A stretch of DNA of 64,000 nt from Vagococcus fessus (GCF_003987565.1 NZ_NGJY01000004.1:1-64000), one strand, 5' to 3'. Numbered from the stretch's first letter, positions 8,360 through 15,625 are shown. The notes: generated by a model from the sequence alone, not told the origin. A program made the numbers and translations.

Positions 8360-9508
8360 TTAAAGTTGCATATATTTTGCAAATTTATCAGCGGTTTCTT
8401 CTTTGGCATTTTCTGTAACGTGAGCATAGATATTCATAGTTGTTTTTATATCAGAATGTCCTAGTCTATCTTGGACTTCTTTAATAGTTGCTCCTGCTTC
8501 AAATAATAATGAGCAGTGAGTGTGCCTTAACCCATGCGTCGTTATTTCATTAAGATTATATTTCTGTTGGACCTGTAATATCCATTTTCTTGTTTTACCT
8601 GGTTGAAGCAACGTATTCTTATTACTGTGAAAAATAAGTTGTTCAGAATTCATACTATTATAACCTAGAATTAGCAATTCTTCACGTTGTATTTTTTTCC
8701 ACTGTTTTAACACCTTAATGGTAGAGGGGTCTATTGCTATCTCTCGTATGCCGTTGATAGTTTTAGGGGTATTTATCGTAAGTTTGTTTTGTTTGTCCCT
8801 AGACATCGTTTTATTGATGGTTATGGTTCCTTTAGTCATATTTACGTCTTTCCAAGTTAGAGCAAAGGCTTCACCTTTACGCATGCCAGTATAGGCTAAT
8901 AAATAGAAGAACGTATAAGCTTTCGTATTATTTTCTTTTGCAAGACAGTCCAAAAATTCTTTTAGTTCATCTTTAGTATAAAAATTAACTTCTTTTTTAT
9001 CTGTTATTTTAATTTGTCTACGTGGTCTGATTATATATTTTGTTGGGTTGATTGTTATTAAACCTAGTCTGATAGCAAAATCGAATATCATTCCTGCGTA
9101 ATTCATAACAGTTTTATCACGTTTAAGTTTAGCATGCCATACATTCATAACTTCCTGACATTTCATGACGTCTATTTCAGTTATAAAGGTATCTCCAAAT
9201 GCTGGTAAAATATGATTTCTGAATAAACGTTCAGTCTTCACGTATGTACTTTCCTTTACTGTTTTTTCGTATTCTGGAAGCCACATATCATATAAATCTT
9301 GATAAGTTTTCTTTTCATTTTTTTGAAATCCGTTCTCTGCAATTTCAGTTTCTAATCGAGATAGCGCAATTTTTGCTTCGCGTTTTGTTTTGAAACCTCT
9401 TCGTGTAGTTCTTTTTTCTTTACCCGTCTTAGGGTCAATCCCTAGATAGGCACTAAACATATAAAATTCTAAACCATTTGCTTTTTTATATTTTTTTATA
9501 TCTGCCAA
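8360..9508 (-). CDS. int: Phage integrase, tyrosine recombinase
   Basis: A 382-residue recombinase that catalyses integration at and excision from ssrA. The N-terminus (about residues 1-55) is an arm-binding domain rich in Lys, Thr and aromatic residues. A SAM-like core-binding domain follows at about 60-150. In the catalytic domain I see Arg in YTGMRKGEAFAL, HGLRHTHC (His-x-x-Arg) and the nucleophile Tyr in TTMNIYAHV. The start is TTG after a consensus AGGAGG; a TTG start and the upstream hairpins suggest limited expression. It lies beside attL, reading toward it, as usual for such prophages. Confidence 0.96.
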   Translation of the reverse strand: MADIKKYKKANGLEFYMFSAYLGIDPKTGKEKRTTRRGFKTKREAKIALSRLETEIAENGFQKNEKKTYQDLYDMWLPEYEKTVKESTYVKTERLFRNHILPAFGDTFITEIDVMKCQEVMNVWHAKLKRDKTVMNYAGMIFDFAIRLGLITINPTKYIIRPRRQIKITDKKEVNFYTKDELKEFLDCLAKENNTKAYTFFYLLAYTGMRKGEAFALTWKDVNMTKGTITINKTMSRDKQNKLTINTPKTINGIREIAIDPSTIKVLKQWKKIQREELLILGYNSMNSEQLIFHSNKNTLLQPGKTRKWILQVQQKYNLNEITTHGLRHTHCSLLFEAGATIKEVQDRLGHSDIKTTMNIYAHVTENAKEETADKFAKYMQL

Positions 9509-9555
9509 TTTGTAATCCTCCTATTTTTCCTGTAAAATAGGGTACAATAAAGACG

Positions 9556-9626
9556 CCTATTTAATAGGTTATTTTTTATGTTTAACAGCACTTTCTCTTA
9601 GTGGGGATGGGTGCTGTTATTTTTTA
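9556..9626 (+). terminator. Two plus-strand terminator-like hairpins
   Basis: CCTATTTAATAGG (9556-9568) followed by TTATTTTTT, and AACAGCAC (9584-9591) / GTGCTGTT (9611-9618) followed by ATTTTTT. Both have their T-runs on the plus strand although the flanking genes are on the minus strand. The second may also end the lipoprotein transcript weakly in the other direction. Confidence 0.55.
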
Positions 9627-10235
9627 TTAATGACTGACTTTTAAATTGAATGTAGCTATTTTATTTCCAGAGTTAGAATAATCAACTTCTATTTCGTTCA
9701 CTTCACTACCTTCAGTAGGTAATTCAAAGAATATTTTTGTTTTATTAGTTCTTCCTTCAGCTGCTTTATCTTGCCCGTCTTGTAAACCTAATCTATTTAA
9801 CACAGTTCCTTTTGTATCGTAAGCTTGAAAATCATGTGTGCTTGGCAAGAAACCTTCTTTAATAGCGGTATTACTATATTCTATATGTAGTGACACCATT
9901 TTATTTAAGTTAAAGTCGTTTGATCTTTGCATAAAGTCAGGGAAATCTACTGGATTTGTGCTTACTTTTGTTATTTTAAAGTTGGCCATTTCTTTTTCTT
10001 GATTACCTAGCTTAAGTATTTCGTTATTTTTTATTATTTTAGTTTCACTAGATTCTTGCTCTGGTTCATTTTGCGTAGGGCTTGTTTCTCTTTCATTTGA
10101 AAAAGAACCCGAATTTGCCAACTTTTCTTTTAATTCACTATTTTCTTTTTTTAGACTTTCTATTTCTTCGTTACTCGAAGAACAACCAACTAATAACACT
10201 GCGGATAGAAGAACTACAGGTAAAATTTTTTTCAT
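9627..10235 (-). CDS. Lysogeny-module surface lipoprotein
   Basis: A 202-residue lipoprotein with signal peptide MKKILPVVLLSAVLLVGC; the lipobox Cys is at residue 18. A coiled-coil stretch (residues 23-45) and a Ser/Thr/Glu linker follow, then a beta-rich domain of about 120 residues resembling DUF4352/DUF5067-type folds. The start is 10235; the upstream in-frame ATG at 10250 overlaps the GGAGG ribosome site. It sits between int and the repressor operon, where other temperate phages carry genes expressed in the lysogen. A role in superinfection exclusion is a reasonable guess by analogy with phage TP-J34 Ltp, but no sequence motif proves it. Confidence 0.82.
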   Translation of the reverse strand: MKKILPVVLLSAVLLVGCSSSNEEIESLKKENSELKEKLANSGSFSNERETSPTQNEPEQESSETKIIKNNEILKLGNQEKEMANFKITKVSTNPVDFPDFMQRSNDFNLNKMVSLHIEYSNTAIKEGFLPSTHDFQAYDTKGTVLNRLGLQDGQDKAAEGRTNKTKIFFELPTEGSEVNEIEVDYSNSGNKIATFNLKVSH

Positions 10236-10293
10236 AATAACATCCTCCAAATATGATATAATTTAATTGTTATGTCTATCATATTGGTAGGAT

Positions 10294-10332
10294 ACACCCA
10301 CGAGATATCACAGTATCTTGTGGGTGTTTTTT
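10294..10332 (+). terminator. Plus-strand terminator between minus-strand genes
   Basis: ACACCCACGAGATA pairs with TATCTTGTGGGTGT around a TCACAG loop, then TTTTTTG. It is a strong hairpin but oriented against the flanking genes. A TATAAT at 10257-10262 on the plus strand could start a short transcript of about 60 nt ending here; no good -35 is visible. Confidence 0.7.
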
Positions 10333-10335
10333 GAT

Positions 10336-10764
10336 TTAAACAGCTTTTTTAATTTCTGACAAACGATCATTGAATATAGATTCGACACAATCATTTAGAT
10401 TGTTTGGTATTCCGAAATATTTCATAAATACTAGATAATTAACATCCTCTAAATCAATATAGTTATCTTTCATATAAACATCAATAAGCATCATAATCGC
10501 CCCGTAGTTAGCTTCATATTCCATTTTAGAACGCTGTACTGAACTTCCTGTATAAAGAGCTGAAAGTTCCTCATGTTCGCTCATAAGGTGGCACAATTCA
10601 TGAGCCACTGCAAAGTTAACATCGTTTGAATTTAATAAATTTTCGTTAATAACGATTGCTTTCCAAGAAGGAACAAACATCCCGTTGCATTTTATATCAC
10701 TAAAGAGCAACGTATAATCATTGCTCTCTAACATTTCAATAATACTGCTATTTAAGTTATTCAT
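10336..10764 (-). CDS. ImmA/IrrE-type metallopeptidase
   Basis: A 142-residue zinc peptidase with the motif HELCH (in NFAVAHELCHLMSEHEE) and a downstream Glu in MEYEANYGAIMML as third ligand. In ICEBs1 and many phages, ImmA cleaves the partner ImmR/CI repressor and triggers induction. The repressor gene lies 10 bases upstream in the same operon, supporting that role. It is shorter than RecA-dependent peptidase repressors, and the repressor here has no self-cleavage domain, so induction probably works through this protease. Confidence 0.9.
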   Translation of the reverse strand: MNNLNSSIIEMLESNDYTLLFSDIKCNGMFVPSWKAIVINENLLNSNDVNFAVAHELCHLMSEHEELSALYTGSSVQRSKMEYEANYGAIMMLIDVYMKDNYIDLEDVNYLVFMKYFGIPNNLNDCVESIFNDRLSEIKKAV

Positions 10765-10774
10765 AATACAACAC

Positions 10775-11251
10775 CTACTTGTTTTTCTTATCTAAATGAG
10801 CTTGTATAGCTTCTTCAGCTTTCTTTCTATCTTCTTCAGATACATCTTTACCATCTAACGCATATAAAACTTCGTTTGTTAAATCTACAATAGGGCGTTC
10901 AAGCTTAATAACTTTACTGTTTTGTTCTTCAAGTTGTTCTTTAGCGAAGTTGTAGACATCAAGTTTTCGTTCAGTACTTAATTCTCTCATTATATCAATA
11001 GTATTATCGAAGTATGTGCTATCTTCATCAACTAACATTTCTCCATTTTTACCACTCCAACCCATTAAATAACCAGGGGTTGTTTGGAGAATATCGGCTA
11101 AATCAACAATAACTTCTGTCGGAACTTTTCCGATATCTCCTTTTTCATATCTAAAAATAGTTGATCTAGAAACATTTAATTTTTCAGCTATTTTATCAGC
11201 ACTTATATTTAATTCTTTTCTTCTATCTTTTATACGTTGTCCAATTGACAT
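10775..11251 (-). CDS. CI-like phage repressor, XRE family
   Basis: A 158-residue repressor. The N-terminal helix-turn-helix (RIKDRRKELNISADKIAEKL then VSRSTIFRYEKGD) belongs to the XRE family. The C-terminal half is acidic and helical, with no Ser/Lys peptidase signature. The start at 11251 follows AGGAGG; the open frame upstream to 11314 lacks a ribosome site. It is expected to hold lysogeny by binding the 14-16 bp palindromes at 11285-11322, 11372-11385 and 11616-11629, and to be inactivated by the adjacent ImmA-type protease. Confidence 0.92.
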   Translation of the reverse strand: MSIGQRIKDRRKELNISADKIAEKLNVSRSTIFRYEKGDIGKVPTEVIVDLADILQTTPGYLMGWSGKNGEMLVDEDSTYFDNTIDIMRELSTERKLDVYNFAKEQLEEQNSKVIKLERPIVDLTNEVLYALDGKDVSEEDRKKAEEAIQAHLDKKNK

Positions 11252-11270
11252 GTGAACACCTCCTAAAAAT

Positions 11271-11299
11271 ATTATAAAACACGTGTTGCAATAATGCAA
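11271..11299 (-). promoter_or_regulatory. Leftward repressor promoter
   Basis: On the minus strand TTGCAT (11299-11294), a 17-base spacer and TATAAT (11276-11271). The -35 and spacer lie inside operator O1, so the repressor can regulate its own synthesis. Confidence 0.75.
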
Positions 11300-11300
11300 C
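11285..11300. promoter_or_regulatory. Operator O1
   Basis: Palindrome GTTGCAATAATGCAAC. It shares the pattern GC(N)2TAATGC or close with O2-O4 and overlaps the leftward promoter. Confidence 0.72.
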
Positions 11301-11308
11301 AAAATAAA

Positions 11309-11322
11309 TAGCATTAATGCTA
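11309..11322. promoter_or_regulatory. Operator O2
   Basis: Perfect 14-bp palindrome TAGCATTAATGCTA, centred 23 bp from O1 and about nine bases upstream of the rightward -35 box. Confidence 0.75.
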
Positions 11323-11330
11323 CTTTTTTA

Positions 11331-11359
11331 TTGACTAATAAATTACAGTGTTGTATAGT
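11331..11359 (+). promoter_or_regulatory. Rightward early promoter
   Basis: TTGACT (11331-11336), a 17-base spacer and TATAGT (11354-11359). Transcription would begin near 11366, just before operator O3, so repressor at O3 would block the cro-antirepressor operon. Confidence 0.8.
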
Positions 11360-11371
11360 TTGTTTATTAAG

Positions 11372-11385
11372 TCGCGTAAATGCGA
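11372..11385. promoter_or_regulatory. Operator O3
   Basis: TCGCGTAAATGCGA, immediately after the expected rightward transcription start. An identical copy lies at 11616-11629. Confidence 0.7.
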
Positions 11386-11407
11386 TTATCTAAAAGGAGG
11401 TATATCG

Positions 11408-11623
11408 ATGGTTAACGTTCAAAAGTTAAAAGGCATAATTGTAGAAAGAGGAACTACCCAAGAATCTGTTGCTAATTCAATTGGCATTGATAGAAGTACG
11501 TTTTATAGGAAAATGAAACAAGGCGGTAATTTTACAGTTCTTGAAGCTCAAAAGTTAGCTAAAGAAATTCCGTTAACAGCAGATGAAGCAATCAATATTT
11601 TTTTTGCAGGAACAGTCGCGTAA
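11408..11623 (+). CDS. Cro-like regulator
   Basis: A 71-residue XRE-type DNA-binding protein whose helix-turn-helix spans TTQESVANSIGIDRSTFYRK (about residues 16-35). The start at 11408 follows AAAGGAGG; an upstream in-frame ATG at 11348 lies in the promoter and is not used. It is the first gene of the rightward early operon, facing the CI-like repressor, the usual place of Cro. Its stop codon overlaps operator O4. Confidence 0.88.
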   Translation: MVNVQKLKGIIVERGTTQESVANSIGIDRSTFYRKMKQGGNFTVLEAQKLAKEIPLTADEAINIFFAGTVA

Positions 11624-11629
11624 ATGCGA
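11616..11629. promoter_or_regulatory. Operator O4
   Basis: TCGCGTAAATGCGA, the same 14 bases as O3 within a shared 18-base GTCGCGTAAATGCGATTA, 244 bp downstream. It overlaps the cro stop codon and precedes the antirepressor gene. It could act as a roadblock or a looping partner of O1-O3. Confidence 0.6.
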
Positions 11630-11653
11630 TTAAGAAAGAGAGGGGATTTTAGT

Positions 11654-12406
11654 ATGAAGACAACGCAAATTTTTAATTTTGAACAGAATGAAGTGAGAAC
11701 AGTTTTAGTAAATGCTGAACCGCATTTTATCGGAAAAGATGTTGCAAGCATATTAGGGTATTCAAATACTGCTAAAGCGATTAGAGATCATGTAGATATT
11801 GAAGATAAAACGCAGAACGATTCGTTCACCGTTAACGGAACAAGTTTGATTCTTATCAACGAATCAGGTCTATATAGTTTGATTCTAAAATCAAAGTTAC
11901 CTACCGCTAAAAAATTTAAACGTTGGGTAACAAGTGAAGTATTGCCAACTATCCGAAAACATGGAATGTACGCAACCGATGAATTGCTAGACAATCCAGA
12001 TCTAATGATTGAAGCGATGAATCGTTTGAAAGAAGAACGAACACTTAGATTAGTTGCTGAACAGAGGGTTAATGAGTTACAACCTAAAGCAGATTATTAT
12101 GACAACATTTTAAACAACAATAGTTTAACCACAATCAGTGTTATCGCTAAAAACTATGGCATGTCCGCTAATAAAATGAATAAGTTGCTTCACGATTTAG
12201 GTATTCAGTATAAGCAAGGTGAGACATGGCTAAATTATAGTAAATATCAAGATAAAGGCTATACGCATACTGAAATGAAATTATGGCCGGGCAGCACAGT
12301 TATGAAACCTCAAATCAAATGGACTCAAAAGGGTCATATCTTTATCTATGAACTTTTAAAAGATAATGGAATTTTGCCTTTGGTTGAATCAGAACAAGCT
12401 AGTTAA
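11654..12406 (+). CDS. Phage antirepressor (Bro-N plus KilA-C)
   Basis: A 250-residue protein with an N-terminal Bro domain (QNEVRTVLVNAEPHFIGKDV through the TSEVLPTIRKHGMY signature, about residues 8-108) and a C-terminal KilA-C/ANT domain with a winged-helix look (SVIAKNYGMSANKMNKLLHD). The start at 11654 follows AGAGAGGGG. In related phages such proteins counter the repressor and favour lytic growth. Third in the early operon, after cro and operator O4. Confidence 0.92.
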   Translation: MKTTQIFNFEQNEVRTVLVNAEPHFIGKDVASILGYSNTAKAIRDHVDIEDKTQNDSFTVNGTSLILINESGLYSLILKSKLPTAKKFKRWVTSEVLPTIRKHGMYATDELLDNPDLMIEAMNRLKEERTLRLVAEQRVNELQPKADYYDNILNNNSLTTISVIAKNYGMSANKMNKLLHDLGIQYKQGETWLNYSKYQDKGYTHTEMKLWPGSTVMKPQIKWTQKGHIFIYELLKDNGILPLVESEQAS

Positions 12407-12417
12407 GGGGGATACAA

Positions 12418-12687
12418 ATGGAATTATTTAGTAGCGATTTTATGGATAACTTCAAAAGTGAAATTATGAATGTTTGCGAAAAGACATTTGAAAGCATGAT
12501 GAAGCAAAAAGAAACACAAAGTAGATACTTATCAAGAAAAGAAGCTTGTGAGTATGTTGGAGGTTTGAGTGTAGATACTCTAACTAGTTGGGTTAAAGAT
12601 GGATTGAGAGAGATAACTGTTGGCGGAACATACAGATATGACAAGAAAGACATCGATAATTTTTTAGAAAAGAGAAAGAGCAAATGA
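12418..12687 (+). CDS. Helix-turn-helix protein, possible excisionase
   Basis: An 89-residue protein. A leader of about 35 residues is followed by a MerR/excisionase-type helix-turn-helix (LSRKEACEYVGGLSVDTLTS, then VGGTYRYDKKDIDNFLEKR). This HTH_17-type fold is shared by Xis proteins and other small phage regulators. It overlaps the next gene by four bases (ATGA). It is the best candidate for the excisionase, since no other Xis-like gene is visible, but position inside the early operon rather than beside int leaves this open. Confidence 0.8.
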   Translation: MELFSSDFMDNFKSEIMNVCEKTFESMMKQKETQSRYLSRKEACEYVGGLSVDTLTSWVKDGLREITVGGTYRYDKKDIDNFLEKRKSK

Positions 12688-12827
12688 CAAGAGAAAAAAT
12701 GTTAATCGAAATTGCTAACGAAACAGGGCGTGATGTAGATCATATTGTTGAAATGTATTCCCAACACGATTTAGTGAGAGTTGAAAAAATGTACAACATG
12801 ATTTGTGGAGGTAAGAAAGATGTATAA
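12684..12827 (+). CDS. Small early phage protein
   Basis: A 47-residue acidic, probably helical protein beginning MTREKMLIEIANETG. The ATG overlaps the previous stop (ATGA), and the frame overlaps the next gene's start, so it is translationally coupled. Unrecognised. Confidence 0.65.
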   Translation: MTREKMLIEIANETGRDVDHIVEMYSQHDLVRVEKMYNMICGGKKDV

Positions 12828-13020
12828 GTACAGAAGATTAGCAGCACTATTAGTGGTCCTATTAATTGGTATGGCTTTATATAAGCTAAGCCCAACATTT
12901 TCAAAAGTTTTATATGGTTTCTTATCAGTATTGTGGTTAGGTGGTTGGATTGAAAATTGTTGGGAAAGGACAGAAGTTAAGGAGGCCCAAAATTGCGAAG
13001 AAGTGAGATATTACGAATAA
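12820..13020 (+). CDS. Small membrane protein of early region
   Basis: A 66-residue protein with two hydrophobic segments (LAALLVVLLIGMALYKL and VLYGFLSVLWLGGWI) separated by a short loop. The start is the ATG at 12820, with GGAGG nine bases upstream. The last ten residues (QNCEEVRYYE) are read out of frame from the first copy of the 146-bp duplication, so its natural C-terminus may have been altered by that duplication. Confidence 0.7.
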   Translation: MYKYRRLAALLVVLLIGMALYKLSPTFSKVLYGFLSVLWLGGWIENCWERTEVKEAQNCEEVRYYE

Positions 13021-13133
13021 GCAAGCAGTATGCTGATTTGATGTATGAAAAAGAAAAGTCTGCTTTGTTAGCGCAACAGTATATCAAGATACAAAAAAAG
13101 ACCAACAAGGATGGCAGTCCTGGTTAGTCGGTT
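12988..13133 (+). repeat. 146-bp direct repeat, copy 1
   Basis: It matches 13248-13393 with four mismatches, offset 260 bp. It carries the 3' part of the small membrane-protein gene at 13181-13387 without the membrane segment. Confidence 0.95.
12993..13127 (+). CDS. Truncated duplicate gene, possibly translated from TTG
   Basis: An open frame of 44 residues inside repeat copy 1, equal to the soluble tail of the protein at 13181-13387 with two substitutions. AAGGAGG followed seven bases later by TTG could initiate it. It may be a remnant or a cytoplasmic short form; I cannot tell which from the sequence. Confidence 0.4.
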   Translation: MRRSEILRISKQYADLMYEKEKSALLAQQYIKIQKKTNKDGSPG

Positions 13134-13180
13134 GATATAAATTAATTTTATTAAACGATAAATCAAAAAGGAGAATGACA

Positions 13181-13387
13181 ATGATTTTTATTTATATTGC
13201 TAGTTTTATTCTAAACATACTTACATGCTTATCTCTTTATAAACAAACAAAATTGCGAAGAAGTGAGATATTACGAATAAGCAAGCAGTACGCTGACTTG
13301 ATGTATGAAAAAGAAAAGTCTGCTTTGTTAGCGCAACAGTGTATCAAGATACAAAAAAAGACCAACAAGGATTGCAGTCCTGGTTAG
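13181..13387 (+). CDS. Small membrane-anchored helical protein
   Basis: A 68-residue protein with an N-terminal hydrophobic segment (IFIYIASFILNILTCLSLY) followed by a charged helical tail rich in Lys, Gln and Glu. I choose the ATG at 13181 because AAAGGAG lies at proper distance; the ATG at 13175 is too close. Its 3' two-thirds are duplicated at 12988-13133. Function unknown. Confidence 0.65.
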   Translation: MIFIYIASFILNILTCLSLYKQTKLRRSEILRISKQYADLMYEKEKSALLAQQCIKIQKKTNKDCSPG

Positions 13388-13393
13388 TCGGTT
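13248..13393 (+). repeat. 146-bp direct repeat, copy 2
   Basis: The intact-gene copy of the duplication seen at 12988-13133, differing at four positions. Confidence 0.95.
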
Positions 13394-13537
13394 AAATGAT
13401 GAATTGATAATTGAATTATATCACAAAACTATTTAAATATAAAACACCTTGTAAACAGCGTTGTTATCGGGCTATTAAGTATTTAATTAAGTTTCGATTA
13501 TGTGATGTATTCGCAACTAATAATAGGGGGCGTAAAT

Positions 13538-14347
13538 TTGATTATTAAATTAGATGAGTACCGATTATATTGTTTGGAAAATGAACTAGCAAAGAATACT
13601 TTGAACAATTATATAAATACATTAAAACAACTTGATAAATTTTTAACACGTAATAAAGCTGAATGTATTAACAAGGAGCTGTTAATTGAATTTAAGCAGC
13701 ATATCAAAACTGATGAATATGCACCTGGTAAAACATACAAGACAAGTACGTGTAATCAAAAAATTACTGCGATTAACATTTATTTGAATTGGGACGGCGA
13801 GAAAGAGTTAACTCTCAAATTGTTTAAAGAGCAAACTAAAAGTCACAGAGAGAGTATTACTAAAGAAGATTTTGAAAGATTACTTAGGCACGCAGATGAA
13901 GAAATGAAGTTATTTATTTTAACTATAGCAAATACAGGTTTAAGGATTTCAGAGGTAAAATCGTTAACTAAGCAAAATCTAAGTGAAGCGATCATAACAA
14001 TTGAAAACAAGGGTAAACAGAGAATTATAGATATACCTTTGTTTTTAAAGAAAGAGCTTCGAACATACTATAAAAACTTGGATGAAGAAAAAGTTCTTTT
14101 TTATAAAACAGAACAATATTATCGAAATAAATTAAAAGAGATAGCTGGTAAAGCAAGAGTAAAAAAATCAAGAGTTTATCCTCACAGCATCCGCCACTAT
14201 TTTGCTAAATCATTTATCGCTCAAGGTGGCGATTCAACTGCTCTACAACAGATGCTAGGTCATTCAGATATTAAGACCACAACAATATACACGAAGATGA
14301 GCAAAGAAGAATTAGCTAAAACATTTAGGAAGATAAAAAATAATTAA
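13538..14347 (+). CDS. Second tyrosine recombinase, XerC/D-like
   Basis: A 269-residue recombinase without the arm-binding domain of the integrase. A SAM-like core-binding domain occupies about residues 1-90. The catalytic domain shows Arg in NTGLRISEVKSL, HSIRHYFAKSF (His-x-x-Arg) and Tyr in TTTIYTKM. I prefer a TTG start at 13538, seven bases after AGGGGG; an ATG at 13502 would add 12 residues but lacks a ribosome site. It lies inside the early module, far from either att site. Its substrate is unknown: excision helper, dimer resolution or an internal inversion are possible. It is preceded by about 140 bases without a gene. Confidence 0.88.
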   Translation: MIIKLDEYRLYCLENELAKNTLNNYINTLKQLDKFLTRNKAECINKELLIEFKQHIKTDEYAPGKTYKTSTCNQKITAINIYLNWDGEKELTLKLFKEQTKSHRESITKEDFERLLRHADEEMKLFILTIANTGLRISEVKSLTKQNLSEAIITIENKGKQRIIDIPLFLKKELRTYYKNLDEEKVLFYKTEQYYRNKLKEIAGKARVKKSRVYPHSIRHYFAKSFIAQGGDSTALQQMLGHSDIKTTTIYTKMSKEELAKTFRKIKNN

Positions 14348-14361
14348 AAAGGATGATCAAT

Positions 14362-14973
14362 ATGCCTAATCACATAACTAATAAATTAACTATAAACGGA
14401 ACAAAAGAACAAGTAAAAAGAGTACTCAATTATATAAAAGGTCCTGAAGATGGTCAGTATATCGATTTTAGAAAAATAGCTACTCCCCCTAATTACATTT
14501 ATATGGGTTCAATTGATAACACAATAAGAAAAATTTTTAGGAAAGAAAGCTCCGAAGCGTTTCTTATGCAAACACAAGATACATGGAGTGAATGGTGTGT
14601 ACGTCACTGGGGAACTAAATGGAACGCTTATAGTCTTAACGATCTAATTGAAAGAAATACGGAAAATATAATTTATTTCCAAACAGCTTGGAGCGGAGTC
14701 CCTAAAATAATCTTGTTATTAGCACAGGCATTCCCAGAAGTTAGTTTCAAATATGAATATGCTGATGAAGATTTTGGATATAACACAGGTGTTTTAGAAA
14801 TAAAATCAATCACAGCACCTTTTGGTCAACATGTAGAACTATCATTTTTAGAACATAATAATTCTAAAAAGTCATTTTTGATAGCTTCCGAATTGATAGG
14901 GGCAAAACAAGGGGACTTTGAATATAAATGGGATGAAGCACAAGGAGAAATCGTGTGCATTGAACTTGAATAA
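14362..14973 (+). CDS. DUF1281/YubB ferredoxin-like phage protein
   Basis: A 203-residue protein beginning MPNHITNKLTINGT, the signature of the DUF1281/YubB ferredoxin-like family carried by plasmids and phages. Conserved features seen are VRHWGTKWNAY, an aromatic-rich FQTAWSGVP stretch and YADEDFGYNTG. The start at 14362 follows AAAAGGATGATC. The molecular role of the family is unknown. Confidence 0.8.
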   Translation: MPNHITNKLTINGTKEQVKRVLNYIKGPEDGQYIDFRKIATPPNYIYMGSIDNTIRKIFRKESSEAFLMQTQDTWSEWCVRHWGTKWNAYSLNDLIERNTENIIYFQTAWSGVPKIILLLAQAFPEVSFKYEYADEDFGYNTGVLEIKSITAPFGQHVELSFLEHNNSKKSFLIASELIGAKQGDFEYKWDEAQGEIVCIELE

Positions 14974-14997
14974 AATAATTAGAAGGAGTGTTGTTTT

Positions 14998-15297
14998 TTG
15001 AAATTAATAATAAGAGGAAGAGCGTCAGGGAAAACAACAGAGTTGATAAAAATATCATCAGATACAGGGCGATATATATTAGCACGTTCCAATTCTCATG
15101 CAAGAAGTATTTATGAAATAGCTAAAAGAAATAATATAAATATACCGTATCCAGTAACAGCAGAAGAAGTTGTTAACCATCATTTAGATGGATCAAGTAT
15201 AAAACGAGATGGATTGATAGTTGATGAAGCCCTGAGTGTGTTAGAAGGTATTTTAGGCATTCAAATTAATGCAGCAACAATATCAATAACAGATTAA
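14998..15297 (+). CDS. Mini P-loop NTPase-like protein
   Basis: A 99-residue protein opening with a Walker A loop, GRASGKTT (residues 7-14), and containing a Walker B-like DGLIVDEA (about residues 72-79). It starts at TTG after GGAGTG. It lacks any additional domain, so it is a minimal P-loop protein rather than a helicase. Possibly a packaging or replication accessory factor; not identified. Confidence 0.7.
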   Translation: MKLIIRGRASGKTTELIKISSDTGRYILARSNSHARSIYEIAKRNNINIPYPVTAEEVVNHHLDGSSIKRDGLIVDEALSVLEGILGIQINAATISITD

Positions 15298-15312
15298 AGG
15301 AGAGTGAATATC

Positions 15313-15579
15313 ATGGCAAATAAAAAAGGTATTTTAGTTAGTTTTGTATATGGAGAAGGTTGTGATACTTGTAGGGGATATCATTTTGAAGAAAATCCTA
15401 ACTCTTCGTTTGATGAATATACGATGGATATTCATAGAGTGGTTAATGATAAAAATATTAAGTTCATAAGATTTGGAAATAAACTAGTAAATACAGATAA
15501 AGTTAGTTCGATAAATATAGAACAAGTGGATTTAAATAAACTAAGAATATCTGATTTACTGAGAAATACCGATAAGTAA
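15313..15579 (+). CDS. Hypothetical early phage protein with CxxC
   Basis: An 88-residue protein with a CDTC pair at residues 17-20 and otherwise mixed, charged sequence. The start at 15313 follows GGAGAGTG. No known domain recognised. Confidence 0.6.
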   Translation: MANKKGILVSFVYGEGCDTCRGYHFEENPNSSFDEYTMDIHRVVNDKNIKFIRFGNKLVNTDKVSSINIEQVDLNKLRISDLLRNTDK

Positions 15580-15585
15580 ACAGTA

Positions 15586-15625
15586 TTATTCAATAAAAAA
15601 TAGTCAAAACTATTTTATTTAAAAA
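15586..15625 (+). terminator. Possible terminator in the early operon
   Basis: AAATAGT-CAAA-ACTATTT followed by TATTT. Weak stem. The 150 bases from 15580 to 15729 hold no gene. Confidence 0.4.
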
